DNA of 32,778 nt from an uncultured Clostridia bacterium. GTDB lineage: Bacteria; Bacillota; Clostridia; Christensenellales; Borkfalkiaceae. Location: contig CANQWO010000018.1 in NCBI GenBank assembly GCA_947627565.1, forward strand, positions 1 to 32,778. Reading direction: 5' to 3'. Positions 25,831-32,778 of this stretch are shown in pieces. Below the pieces are notes generated by a model that was not told where the DNA came from, did not search any database, and saw nothing but the letters and a program-made list of their open reading frames with translations. Every line of letters starts with the position of its first letter. Within the stretch, counting starts at the first letter, position 1. Position numbers and translations under genes: made by a program.

Positions 25831-26787
25831 TCACGCGTCGGCGATCTTCAGATAACGGGACGCGAGGTCGGCGACTTCCTCCGTCGTCTCCGCCGAAAAA
25901 AATTGCCGCTTATAAGTCACGGACCCGGGCAGGCCCTTGATGTAAAACACCGCCATCTTGCGCATGGATACAAGGGCGAACCGCTCGCCGTAGAGCGCCT
26001 TGGTCTCCTCGAGCTGGCGAAGGAAAAACGGCAGGAGCGGCGGCCGCTCCCTGCCCGTGATCTCACAGAATACGCGGGGGTTGTAGAGCGCGGCTCTGGC
26101 TACCATGACCGCGTCGGCCCCCGTTCTTTCGCGCATTTTGACAAAATCTTTGGCGTTCCAGACGCCGCCGTTCGCGACGACGGGGATCTTCACCGCCGCC
26201 TTTGCCGCCGCGATTTCGGCATAGTCGCACGGCCCGGCGTAGATCTTATCGCGCGTTCTGCCGTGGACGGTGATCATCACGGCACCCGCGCCCTCGCACA
26301 TCTTCGCAAATTCCGCCGTGACTTTATGATTTTCGTCGACGCCCGTGCGGAACTTCACCGAGACGCGCTTTCCGCTCCGAACGCAGGCCGCGATGATCTT
26401 CTCCGCCAGCGGCATATTTTCAAGGAGGGCGCTGCCCTCCCCGTTCCGCGTGACTTTGGGCATCGGACAGCCCATATTGAGGTCGATGAGGTCGAAGGGT
26501 GCAAGCAATTCGTTCTCGCACGCCTCCCGCATGATGTCGGGGTCGCTGCCGAAAAGCTGCGCCGCCTGCGGCCCGCCCGGGCGCGACAGGAGCAGTTTCT
26601 GCGTCTCCTCGTTCCCGTAGTGCAGCCCCTTCGCGGAGACCATTTCGGTGAAAGTCAGCCCCGCGCCGAATGCCTCGCACATGGTGCGCATCGGCAGGTT
26701 GGTATATCCCGCCATCGGCGCCAGAAAGACGTTATTGGGGCATACCATGCCCGCGATGTCCGGTGCAAAAAGCCATTCATCCGCCAT
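25831..26787 (-). CDS. dus: tRNA-dihydrouridine synthase (DusB-like)
   Basis: FMN enzyme reducing uridines in tRNA D-loops. It shows NNVFLAPMAGYTNLPMR near residue 18, the catalytic Cys in NMGCPMPKVTRNGEGSAL near 100, KFRTGVDENH, and the FMN-phosphate segment VVANGGVWNAKDF with GADAVMVARAALYNP. Length is 318 residues. The ATG at 26787 overlaps the yabN stop by 11 bases, so it is the last gene of the spoVT-type cluster. The motif family contributes GMVC close to the N-terminus. There are no odd losses. Confidence 0.94.
   Translation of the reverse strand: MADEWLFAPDIAGMVCPNNVFLAPMAGYTNLPMRTMCEAFGAGLTFTEMVSAKGLHYGNEETQKLLLSRPGGPQAAQLFGSDPDIMREACENELLAPFDLIDLNMGCPMPKVTRNGEGSALLENMPLAEKIIAACVRSGKRVSVKFRTGVDENHKVTAEFAKMCEGAGAVMITVHGRTRDKIYAGPCDYAEIAAAKAAVKIPVVANGGVWNAKDFVKMRERTGADAVMVARAALYNPRVFCEITGRERPPLLPFFLRQLEETKALYGERFALVSMRKMAVFYIKGLPGSVTYKRQFFSAETTEEVADLASRYLKIADA
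26741..26753 (-). repeat. CATGG motif copy inside dus
   Basis: CGGGCATGGTATG then CCCCAAT on the minus strand, preceded by GACATCG. It joins features of both subfamilies. Confidence 0.65.
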
Positions 26788-28162
26788 ATTTCGCCCTCTC
26801 GTAGTACGCGCGTTTTTCCTCTTCGGAGAGGGCGAGAACGTCCTTCCCGTCGGCGCGCACGAGCGCCTCATAGGCCGTATAGCGCGCCTGCATCTTCTTC
26901 ACCGTGTCGAGGAGCGCCTGTTCGCAGTCCGCCCCGACCGCGCGCCCCAGCTCGACGGTGCAGAACAGGACGTCGCCGAGTTCTTCCGCGATGTGCGCCT
27001 CGCCGCCCGCCGCGTATGCCGCGCGCAGTTCCGCGTATTCCTCGCGGAATTTTTTCTCGAAATTTTCAAACGTGGCGCTGTCCCAGCCGCCCTTTTCGAC
27101 CCGCTTTGCGATCTTTTGGGCGCGCAGAAGGGCGGGGAAGCATTCGGGCACGTCGTTGACCGCGTCGGAAAACGTCTCCTGATGCTTCTCCTTCATCTTG
27201 TTTTTGTCCCAAACGGCGAGGGCGCCCTCCGCGCTTTCGGCATGGTCGCTGCCGAAGATGTGCGAGTGCCGCGTGATGAGCTTTTCGCACAGCGCGGTGA
27301 CCATGTCGTCCACCGAGAAATTGCCCTTCTCCTCCTCCATGAGCGCGTGGAAGACGGACTGCATCAAGACGTCGCCCGCCTCCTCCAAAATGCGGTCGGA
27401 GTCCCTGCGGTCCACGGCGTCGACGAGCTCATAGGCCTCCTCGATGGCGTTGATGCGGATGCTCTCGTGCGTCTGCGACCTGTCCCACGGACAGCCGTCG
27501 GGCGCGCGGAGCCTGCGCATGATGGTGACAAAATCATCGAACGTGAATTTTTTCTTCTCGAGCAGCGGGACCTCGTAGACGACGAGCCCCGTCGCGCCGC
27601 CGCGATCGGCTTCGTAGAGCGGACAGGCCCGCCCCGCGTCCCCCGCAACGACAAACGCGGGCGCCTCGTCGCCGAATTTTTCGGCGAGGAGCAATTTGAC
27701 GTCGGACGCATTGTCGGGCGTGAGATCGTAGACGACGAGGGGCAGCGCGAGCGTTTTCTCCGCGATCTCGAAGGCCGAAACGGCCGTATACGCGCCCTGA
27801 AGACGCGCCATGGCCGCATACGCCCCCGCCTTGGAGAGCCCCTCGACAAATGCGGCGCCCTTTTCGATGAGAATGCGGGCCGCCGCGTCCTCGAAGACGC
27901 TCCCGTCCACGCAGTAGGCCACCCGTTTTTCCCGACCCCTCCGCCGCACTTCTGCCACGATATGCTTGGTCAAAGTGTCGTAATTTCTGCTCTTTTCATA
28001 GAGCGCGTCCAGCGTGGAAAAGGCGACGCCCGCCTCTTCAAGCGTCTTCACCGAGGCGGGAACGGCCGTGCGCACGAGCACTTCGTCTGCCGATGAGAGC
28101 GCCCGAAGCCCCCGCGCCGTCAGATCCCCGCAATTTGTTCCGAGTCCTACGACTGTTACCAT
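26777..28162 (-). CDS. yabN: YabN-type fusion: SAM-methylase-like domain plus MazG
   Basis: A 461-residue two-domain protein. Residues 1-215 form a tetrapyrrole (SAM-dependent) methylase-like domain: MVTVVGLGTNCGDLTARGLRALSSADEVLVRT. Residues about 225-461 form MazG, with LRAPDGCPWDRSQTHESIRINAIEEAYELVDAVDR, EEAGDVLMQSVFHA and a second MazG-like block EELGDVLFCTVELGRAVG. MazG hydrolyses nucleoside triphosphates to monophosphates and pyrophosphate, removing damaged nucleotides. The fusion and its place after spoVT and the flippase match the Bacillus spoVT-yabM-yabN order. AGGAAAG precedes the ATG. Its first 125 bases overlap the 3' end of the flippase gene. Confidence 0.93.
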   Translation of the reverse strand: MVTVVGLGTNCGDLTARGLRALSSADEVLVRTAVPASVKTLEEAGVAFSTLDALYEKSRNYDTLTKHIVAEVRRRGREKRVAYCVDGSVFEDAAARILIEKGAAFVEGLSKAGAYAAMARLQGAYTAVSAFEIAEKTLALPLVVYDLTPDNASDVKLLLAEKFGDEAPAFVVAGDAGRACPLYEADRGGATGLVVYEVPLLEKKKFTFDDFVTIMRRLRAPDGCPWDRSQTHESIRINAIEEAYELVDAVDRRDSDRILEEAGDVLMQSVFHALMEEEKGNFSVDDMVTALCEKLITRHSHIFGSDHAESAEGALAVWDKNKMKEKHQETFSDAVNDVPECFPALLRAQKIAKRVEKGGWDSATFENFEKKFREEYAELRAAYAAGGEAHIAEELGDVLFCTVELGRAVGADCEQALLDTVKKMQARYTAYEALVRADGKDVLALSEEEKRAYYERAKYGG

Positions 28163-29474
28163 CTTTCTTTCCTTCCGGTCGTTTTCTTAAAGTATACCGC
28201 AAATCGAGAAAAAAGGCAATCAAATAACAGGCGTCGGACGCAATTGCCGCGCCGAGAATGCCAAAACGCGGGTCGGAAACGAGAAAATATTCGAGCACAA
28301 ATTTCACGCATACGGCGATCAACATGGACCACGCGGCATATTTCGCCCTACCCATGCCCGTAAGGCAGGCCGCGAGCGTCTCCACGCACGACAAAAATAC
28401 GGCGGAAACGGCGCTCGCCCGCACGAGGCGGACAAGGAGCGCGGCGTCCGCCGGCGGGAGCGACGGAAAGAGGAGCGCGACGGCGGTTTTCGCCAGGAAA
28501 AACAGCCCGAGCGCGCAGGGCACGGCGAGGAGCAACGTATAGGCGAGCGCGGTGAGCGAACGCGAAGCGGCCTCCCGAAAGTTCCCCTCGGCGCACGCCG
28601 CCGAGACGGCGGGCACGGAAGCCGCGGCAAGCCCGTAGCAGAGCGTCGCGGCGAGCCCGACGAGGGAAGCGGCCCCGCCCGAGAGATAGCCGTAGTGCGC
28701 GACGGCGTTGGGCTCGTAGGCGGAGAGCAGCCGCACAACCAAAACGGAGTCCGCCGTCTGCGAAAAGGGCAGGACGGACGCCGCCGCCATCACGGGCAGC
28801 GCAAGTGATAAAATTTCCGTTCCGGACGGCGTTCTGACACGTAGCTTTCGGACATGGGTATCCCTTCGATAGCGAATCGCCATCGCGACAAGTGCAAAAA
28901 ATTCCGACGCGGTGACCGCAAGCAGCGCATAGGCCGCGGCGAGATCGGGCGTCGAGCGGTAGCGGTAGGCAAAAAACAGCCCCGCCCCCGCCTTGACGAG
29001 CTGCTCGATGACCTCGGAGACGGCCGTGGGCGCCATCCGTCCCTTGCCCTGAAAATAGCCGCGGAAGACGGCGAGGAGCGCGACGAAGAAGACGGACGGC
29101 GCAAGCATGGCATACGCGCGCAGGAGTGCGCCGTCGCCCTGGAGCGCGCTCATGAGGGGGGCGAGAAGGAGCATGATGACCGTCCCCGCCGCGCCCAAAA
29201 GGGCAAAGAGCGCGAGGGCCGTCTTCACCGTCTGCCCGTTTTCCTCCCCGCGGGCGGTCTCCCGCGCAATGATGCGCGAAAACGCCGACGGAATGCCCGT
29301 CGACGAGAAGGTGAGAAGCACCAGAAAAAGCGGATACGCCATTTGGTACAGCCCCATCCCGTAGCCGCCTAAAAGATTGGCGAGGGGGATGCGATAGAGC
29401 GCGCCGATACACTTCGCGATCAGGCCGCCGACGGTCAGCGCCACCGCCCCGCGCAAAAATTTGACGTGATTCAT
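28038..29474 (-). CDS. SpoVB/YabM-like polysaccharide flippase (MOP superfamily)
   Basis: A 478-residue membrane protein with about 14 hydrophobic segments. It begins MNHVKFLRGAVALTVGGLIAKCIGALYRIPLANLLG, the usual SpoVB/MurJ start, with FRGYFQGKGRMAPTAVSEVIEQLVK conserved. Relatives flip lipid-linked peptidoglycan or other cell-wall precursors; SpoVB acts in spore cortex formation. The last ~42 residues are Arg/Lys-rich, not family-like, and read across the start of yabN. The ATG at 29474 lacks a clear ribosome site. A strip around 28800-28875 uses rarer codons (CGA, AGG, CTA, AGA, TTA, TCA), unlike the rest of the gene, and carries a motif copy. Confidence 0.9.
   Translation of the reverse strand: MNHVKFLRGAVALTVGGLIAKCIGALYRIPLANLLGGYGMGLYQMAYPLFLVLLTFSSTGIPSAFSRIIARETARGEENGQTVKTALALFALLGAAGTVIMLLLAPLMSALQGDGALLRAYAMLAPSVFFVALLAVFRGYFQGKGRMAPTAVSEVIEQLVKAGAGLFFAYRYRSTPDLAAAYALLAVTASEFFALVAMAIRYRRDTHVRKLRVRTPSGTEILSLALPVMAAASVLPFSQTADSVLVVRLLSAYEPNAVAHYGYLSGGAASLVGLAATLCYGLAAASVPAVSAACAEGNFREAASRSLTALAYTLLLAVPCALGLFFLAKTAVALLFPSLPPADAALLVRLVRASAVSAVFLSCVETLAACLTGMGRAKYAAWSMLIAVCVKFVLEYFLVSDPRFGILGAAIASDACYLIAFFLDLRYTLRKRPEGKKDGNSRRTRNKLRGSDGAGASGALIGRRSARAHGRSRLGEDA
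28347..28360 (-). repeat. CATGG motif copy, coding subfamily
   Basis: CGGGCATGGGTAGG on the minus strand, in frame as GMGR in the flippase. Confidence 0.7.
28849..28862 (+). repeat. CATGG motif copy in the flippase gene
   Basis: CGGACATGGGTATC on the strand opposite to the gene, preceded by CTTT as at 12950, within the strip of atypical codons. Confidence 0.65.
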
Positions 29475-29541
29475 GATATGTAGCGGCGCGACGTTCTCAC
29501 GCCCCGCCGGAAAACCGTCGGCACATTGTCTCCTCGACTTT

Positions 29542-29577
29542 GCGGGCCGCGGCTTCCCGAGGGAAGCCGCGGCCCGC
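29542..29577. repeat. 17-bp perfect hairpin between spoVT and the flippase gene
   Basis: Arms 29542-29558 and 29561-29577 pair perfectly and are almost all G/C. No T run follows, so it is not a standard terminator. It may limit read-through or protect mRNA ends. Confidence 0.6.
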
Positions 29578-29601
29578 GCTCCGTAGACGGCAACGCCGTA
29601 A

Positions 29602-30144
29602 TCACTCAAATTGATTTGCGATGATGTCCGCGGTCAGCCGCGCCAGCTTCACCGCACCCGCTTCGGGGATGAAGCCCTCGTCCCCCGAAAGCAGCACGAC
29701 CGAGCCGAGACAATCGCCGTTTGCAACGATGGGAACGATGATCTGCGCCGTATAGGGCTCGCCCTCTTCGACGATGGGCAGCATGTCCCCGCTCTCGGCG
29801 CGGCTGGCGAGGTAGCTCCGCCTCGACTGCATGGTCTCGGCCATCTTCTCGGACACGGTCCTGCCGACCAAGCCCTTCTTGCCCGTCCCCGCCGCCGCCA
29901 GCACGACGTCGTTGTCCGTAATGACGGAGAGAAGCCCGCTCTGTTCATTGAGCGACTTTGCGGTCCCCTCTGCAAAGCGGTCCACCGAGGCGATGGGCGA
30001 ATATTTTTTGAGCATGAGCTCGTCGCGGTCGGTGAAGAGCTCCAATGGATCGCCCTCGCGGATGCGAAGCGTCCGGCGTATTTCCTTCGGGATGACGACT
30101 CTGCCGAGTTCGTCGATTCTTCTCACAATTCCCGTTGCTTTCAT
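29602..30144 (-). CDS. spoVT: Stage V sporulation protein T
   Basis: AbrB-related regulator that shapes forespore gene expression late in sporulation. The N-terminal swapped-hairpin DNA-binding domain is MKATGIVRRIDELGRVVIPKEIRRTLRIREGDPLELF. A GAF-type domain fills residues about 55-178 (KSLNEQSGLLSVITDNDVVLAAAGTGKKGLVGR, then YTAQIIVPIVANGDCLGSVVLLS). Its 180 residues match SpoVT length. The ATG at 30144 follows GGAGG; the long frame upstream is rejected because it crosses promoter sequence. It heads the spoVT - flippase - yabN - dus cluster. Confidence 0.96.
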   Translation of the reverse strand: MKATGIVRRIDELGRVVIPKEIRRTLRIREGDPLELFTDRDELMLKKYSPIASVDRFAEGTAKSLNEQSGLLSVITDNDVVLAAAGTGKKGLVGRTVSEKMAETMQSRRSYLASRAESGDMLPIVEEGEPYTAQIIVPIVANGDCLGSVVLLSGDEGFIPEAGAVKLARLTADIIANQFE

Positions 30145-30151
30145 AAACAAA

Positions 30152-30197
30152 AAACCTCCGTATACAGTCATTATGCGGAGGCCTTGGAAATTTATGC
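30152..30197 (-). promoter_or_regulatory. Forespore (sigma-G/F-type) promoter of spoVT
   Basis: On the minus strand GCATA (30193-30197), a 17-bp spacer and CATAATG (30169-30175), close to the sigma-G pattern GHATR ... CATnnTA. In addition CCTCCGTATA and TATGCGGAGG form an imperfect 10-bp inverted repeat that includes the ribosome-binding site. It could be an operator, or an RNA hairpin if transcription starts further upstream. Confidence 0.5.
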
Positions 30198-30407
30198 GCA
30201 CATTTCCCCCTTCGCCCGCTTCGCGAGAGCTTCCCCCATAAACGACGGGGGACGCCATGAAGACGCCTTTCCTCGCTGTCCCTTCAAACAGGGAAGACGC
30301 GCATGACATAAAACGCAGGGGGCATGTCTGCGATCCCCCCCTCCGCTGCCCATCCATGAGGAAAGATCTGCAAAAAAGAGCCGCCCAAAACTACGCTCAT
30401 TAATGAA

Positions 30408-30434
30408 AACAGCGCTCCGTGACGGAGCGCTGTT
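30408..30434. repeat. Hairpin repeat H1, copy 1
   Basis: AACAGCGCTCCG-TGA-CGGAGCGCTGTT, a perfect 12-bp stem in a ~35-bp stretch identical to 31102-31136. Confidence 0.8.
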
Positions 30435-30465
30435 CGTTCGATAAAGTCATGAACTGAGATCTGCT

Positions 30466-30497
30466 GAAAAAACAAAAACCACGCTTTTTGTTTTTTC
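30466..30497. repeat. Hairpin repeat H2, copy 1
   Basis: GAAAAAACAAAAA-CCACGC-TTTTTGTTTTTTC, a perfect 13-bp stem, repeated 180 bp downstream. Confidence 0.8.
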
Positions 30498-30552
30498 AAT
30501 GGATTGGGAAAATTGTAGCGAAGGGGAGACGAAGCGCCCACCCCCTTTGATT

Positions 30553-30572
30553 CCCCCTCCCGAGGGAGGGGG
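30553..30572. repeat. G/C inverted block, copy 1
   Basis: CCCCCTCCC-GA-GGGAGGGGG. With its flank (CACCCCCTTTGA before it) this is an inverted copy of 30904-30936. Confidence 0.6.
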
Positions 30573-30600
30573 TGCAGAGTGCTTCTCAAAGGGTCAATCT

Positions 30601-30614
30601 CGGACATGGGTATG
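30601..30614 (+). repeat. CATGG motif copy
   Basis: CGGACATGGGTATG, preceded by ATCT and followed eight bases later by GGTCA, like the copies at 12954 and 14019. Confidence 0.7.
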
Positions 30615-30645
30615 GGAAATGAGGTCAAAAATTTCCTATTTCTCT

Positions 30646-30677
30646 GAAAAAGCAAAAACCACGCTTTTTGTTTTTTC
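30646..30677. repeat. Hairpin repeat H2, copy 2
   Basis: Same as 30466-30497 except one A-to-G change in the left arm, which leaves a G-T pair. Confidence 0.8.
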
Positions 30678-30903
30678 CCTCAATTTGCGCTTCGCGCTTC
30701 TTGTTTGTAAGCTGGGCGACGCCTTGGCGGCAGGGACCGCCTGCGGCCCCTTCGCGGAGGCTACCGCTCATGTCGCGCCGCCGCTCAGCAGCCCACCGGG
30801 CTGCTGAGCGAGAATTGCGTCGCTCCACCCCCCTTTCGGCCTCATAAATTCGGCCACTTTCCCCCCTTCGGGGGGATAGCGAGATGGGCGTCCCATTTTC
30901 TCT

Positions 30904-30936
30904 CCCCCTCCCTCGGGAGGGGGTAGGGGGGTGGGG
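30904..30936. repeat. G/C inverted block, copy 2
   Basis: CCCCCTCCC-TC-GGGAGGGGG followed by TAGGGGGGTGGGG; reverse-complement counterpart of the block at 30541-30572. Confidence 0.6.
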
Positions 30937-31025
30937 CATTCCAAATGATGTGCGTTAGGCGGAATTGACTTCCGCCGTGCGCGTCCCAATTTGCCACGCC
31001 ACCGCACGCTTGTTGTCTTTGATAG

Positions 31026-31039
31026 CAGACATGGGTGTG
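31026..31039 (+). repeat. CATGG motif copy, degenerate
   Basis: CAGACATGGGTGTG, intergenic, one base off the consensus. Confidence 0.55.
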
Positions 31040-31104
31040 GGCGAATCGCTCTGAGATGTACTTTCTTAACCCCTCACGGAAATTCTTTGCCCTTATTTTA
31101 TGAA

Positions 31105-31131
31105 AACAGCGCTCCGTGACGGAGCGCTGTT
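31105..31131 (-). terminator. Hairpin repeat H1, copy 2; last terminator after ppdK
   Basis: Perfect 12-bp stem with TTTTCAT on the minus strand. It follows the third copy of the ppdK gene end and is duplicated at 30408. Confidence 0.7.
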
Positions 31132-31161
31132 CGTTCAATAAAGAATTTCGTGAATCCTTGT

Positions 31162-31209
31162 CTTATTTCCTCGGATTCTTGATATTCGCCTGTGCGGCAG
31201 CGAGCGCGA
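31162..31209 (-). repeat. Third copy of the ppdK 3' end
   Basis: On the minus strand it reads in frame ALAAAQANIKNPRK then stop, with one silent difference (AAT for AAC) from the true gene end. It sits 124 bp beyond copy 2 and is preceded by a diverged GAGGACATCGCGCT. Confidence 0.85.
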
Positions 31210-31285
31210 TGTCCTCCCTCACCGTGCAAAAACGAACTTCGTTCTGCCCTATCGTTCGGTCGTTCCGCTCGGCGCTTGCCGCAAA

Positions 31286-31326
31286 CTTACTTCCGCGGAT
31301 TCTTGATGTTCGCCTGTGCGGCTGCG
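31286..31326 (-). repeat. Second copy of the ppdK 3' end
   Basis: AAAQANIKNPRK then stop on the minus strand, 122 bp beyond the true end. It shares TAAGTTTGCGGC after the stop with copy 1. Confidence 0.85.
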
Positions 31327-31330
31327 TAAA

Positions 31331-31354
31331 CGAAACCGCCTCATAGAGGCGGCT
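31331..31354 (-). terminator. Hairpin after the true ppdK end
   Basis: AGCCGCCTC-TAT-GAGGCGG followed by TTTCGTTT on the minus strand. It lies between gene-end copies 1 and 2. Confidence 0.6.
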
Positions 31355-31408
31355 CCGCTTTTTCATGGTTTTTTCATTCGGCGGTACGCTTCGCCTCGCG
31401 CCGCAAAC

Positions 31409-32778
31409 TTATTTCCTCGGATTCTTGATGTTCGCCTGTGCGGCGGCGAGCCGAGCGATCGGGACGCGGTAAGGCGAGCAGGAGACGTAGGTAAGACCGA
31501 TGTTGTGGCAGAACTCGATGGACGACGGGTCGCCGCCGTGTTCGCCGCAGATGCCCGTGTGCAACTTCCGGTTGGCCTTCTTGCCCTTCTTGGTCGCCAT
31601 CTCCATGAGCTGGCCGACGCCCGTCGTATCAAGACGCGCAAACGGATCGCTCTCATAGATCTTGTTTGCATAGTACGCGGGCAGGAACTTGCCGGCGTCG
31701 TCGCGCGAGAAGCCGAACGTCATCTGGGTGAGGTCGTTGGTGCCGAAGCAGAAGAAATCCGCCTCCTTCGCGATCGCGTCCGCGGTGAGCGCCGCGCGCG
31801 GGATCTCGATCATGGTACCCACTTCGTACTTGATCTTCTTGTGTTTGCTCTTGATGACCTCTTCCGCCGTCTTGACAACGATGTCCTTGACAAACTTAAA
31901 TTCCTTGACTTCGCCGGTGAGCGGGATCATGATCTCGGGCACGACGCGCCAATCCTTGTGGCGCTTCGCGACGGCGATCGCGGCCTTCATGACGGCCTTC
32001 GTCTGCATCACGGCGATCTCGGGATAGGTGACGCAGAGACGGCAGCCTCTGTGGCCCATCATCGGGTTGAACTCGTGGAGGTCGGAGATGATCTGCTTGA
32101 TCTGCGCGACCGTCTTCTTCTGCGCCTTGGCGAGGGCGGCGATGTCCGCCTCTTCGGTGGGAACAAATTCATGAAGCGGCGGATCGAGGAAGCGGATGGT
32201 GACGGGCTGGCCGCCGAGCGCCTCGAAGAGACCCTCGAAGTCCGCCTGCTGCATCGGCTCGATCTTGGCGAGCGCCTTTACGCGCTCTTCGACGGTATCC
32301 GCACAGATCATCTCGCGGAACGCGCCGATCCTCGCGGGATCGAAGAACATGTGCTCGGTACGGCAGAGGCCGATGCCCTGCGCGCCGAACGAAGCCGCCT
32401 GCTTGGCGTCCTTGGGCGTATCCGCATTGGTGCGGACGCCGAGCGCCTTGTATTTATCGGAGAGCTCCATGATGCGGCCGAAGTAACCCGAATTGGGGTC
32501 TGCGGGAACGGTGGGAATGAGCGTATCGTAGATGGTGCCCGTCGAGCCGTCGAGGGAGAGCACGTCGCCTTCCTTGAAGAGCTTGCCGGCGAGCGTGAAC
32601 TGCTTGTTCTCCTCGTCCATCTTGATGTCGCCGCAACCGGAGACGCAGCAGGTCCCCATGCCACGGGCAACGACGGCCGCGTGCGACGTCTGGCCGCCGC
32701 GGACGGTGAGGATGCCCTGCGCAAACTTCATGCCCTCGATGTCTTCGGGGGACGTCTCGAGACGGACGAGGACGACCT
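31409..32778 (-). CDS. ppdK: Pyruvate, phosphate dikinase, C-terminal part (gene continues beyond window)
   Basis: PPDK interconverts pyruvate, ATP and Pi with PEP, AMP and PPi, a glycolytic or gluconeogenic link in many Clostridia. About 456 residues are visible; the N-terminal ATP-grasp domain lies right of the window. The phosphohistidine domain holds RGGQTSHAAVVARGMGTCCVSG, with Gln where Met is usual. The TIM-barrel has GIGLCRTEHMFF, MMGHRGCRL and FGTNDLTQMTFGFSRDD, and the catalytic Cys is in HTGICGEHGGDPSS. It ends RLAAAQANIKNPRK. The upstream frame is still open at the window edge, so no start can be given. The gene's end is duplicated twice downstream. Confidence 0.97.
   Translation of the reverse strand, partial: VVLVRLETSPEDIEGMKFAQGILTVRGGQTSHAAVVARGMGTCCVSGCGDIKMDEENKQFTLAGKLFKEGDVLSLDGSTGTIYDTLIPTVPADPNSGYFGRIMELSDKYKALGVRTNADTPKDAKQAASFGAQGIGLCRTEHMFFDPARIGAFREMICADTVEERVKALAKIEPMQQADFEGLFEALGGQPVTIRFLDPPLHEFVPTEEADIAALAKAQKKTVAQIKQIISDLHEFNPMMGHRGCRLCVTYPEIAVMQTKAVMKAAIAVAKRHKDWRVVPEIMIPLTGEVKEFKFVKDIVVKTAEEVIKSKHKKIKYEVGTMIEIPRAALTADAIAKEADFFCFGTNDLTQMTFGFSRDDAGKFLPAYYANKIYESDPFARLDTTGVGQLMEMATKKGKKANRKLHTGICGEHGGDPSSIEFCHNIGLTYVSCSPYRVPIARLAAAQANIKNPRK

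Larger units (their letters stand above)
30198..31104. other. Gene-free, hairpin-dense region
   Basis: No frame here looks like a protein: the open frames are rich in Pro/Arg/Gly and cross hairpins. The stretch instead holds duplicated hairpins (next entries), a 13-bp perfect stem with loop ACC at 30782-30810, CCCCCC-TTC-GGGGGG at 30861-30875, GGCGGAA/TTCCGCC at about 30958-30976, and two CATGG motif copies. It looks like layered small-element insertions. Confidence 0.6.

Noticed and set aside
30284..30655. 123-residue minus-strand ORF
   Set aside because: Runs through duplicated hairpins and G/C blocks, shows no family features and no ribosome site.
31158..31450. CRISPR array at the ppdK 3' end
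   Set aside because: Repeats are coding gene ends, only three copies, about 85-bp spacers that are themselves related, and no cas genes.

Overview
The window is GC-rich, gene-dense DNA from an endospore-forming Firmicute, most likely an uncultured gut-type Clostridia lineage. Three things support this. Sporulation genes are spread along it: a spoIVFA-spoIVFB pair, spoVT followed by a SpoVB/YabM-like flippase and yabN, and a SPOCS (DUF3794)-LysM coat-type protein. L27 carries an N-terminal extension as in other Firmicutes, and a veg homologue is present. Most genes lie on the minus strand, with strong Shine-Dalgarno sites and vegetative promoters with 16-18 bp spacers.

Layout: 1-500 is gene-poor, with a strong minus-strand promoter behind phased A-tracts that drives a transcript out of the window. 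556-1301 is rpmA/rplU. 1372-5079 holds a small helical protein, RNase G and the SpoIVFA/SpoIVFB signalling pair. 5248-6774 is a secreted SGNH/CE2-type esterase lipoprotein with a palindromic operator. 6787-12411 holds a cysteine desulfurase, an APH-fold kinase, an unknown membrane protein overlapping ispE, and the SPOCS-LysM protein behind a sigma-E-like promoter. 12617-13988 holds veg and an AT-richer lipoprotein/XRE-regulator pair around a 25-bp perfect palindrome. 14105-18886 is gyrA and gyrB, with a Z-DNA-type tract at the gyrB transcription start. 19020-21175 is a glycosyltransferase/acyltransferase membrane-lipid operon. 21231-23689 is a TetR-regulated ABC exporter. 23834-25765 is a large carbohydrate-binding-type lipoprotein. 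25831-30197 is the spoVT - flippase - yabN - dus cluster. 30198-31104 is a hairpin-packed gene-free region. 31105-32778 is the 3' part of ppdK, whose last ~37 bp are repeated twice more downstream.

The most unusual signal is a short motif family, roughly CGGRCATGG(G)TA(T)GGG, with about fifteen copies. One subfamily (GACATGGTATG and close variants) is mainly intergenic and flanks the lipoprotein/XRE cassette as direct repeats. The other (GGGCATGGGTAGG) occurs four times inside unrelated genes, always encoding Gly-Met-Gly-Arg with identical codons. No standard feature type explains it; a DNA-uptake, recombination or chromosome-organisation signal is possible. The second unusual signal is the reiterated 3' end of ppdK, about 123 bp apart, the first two copies each followed by a hairpin.
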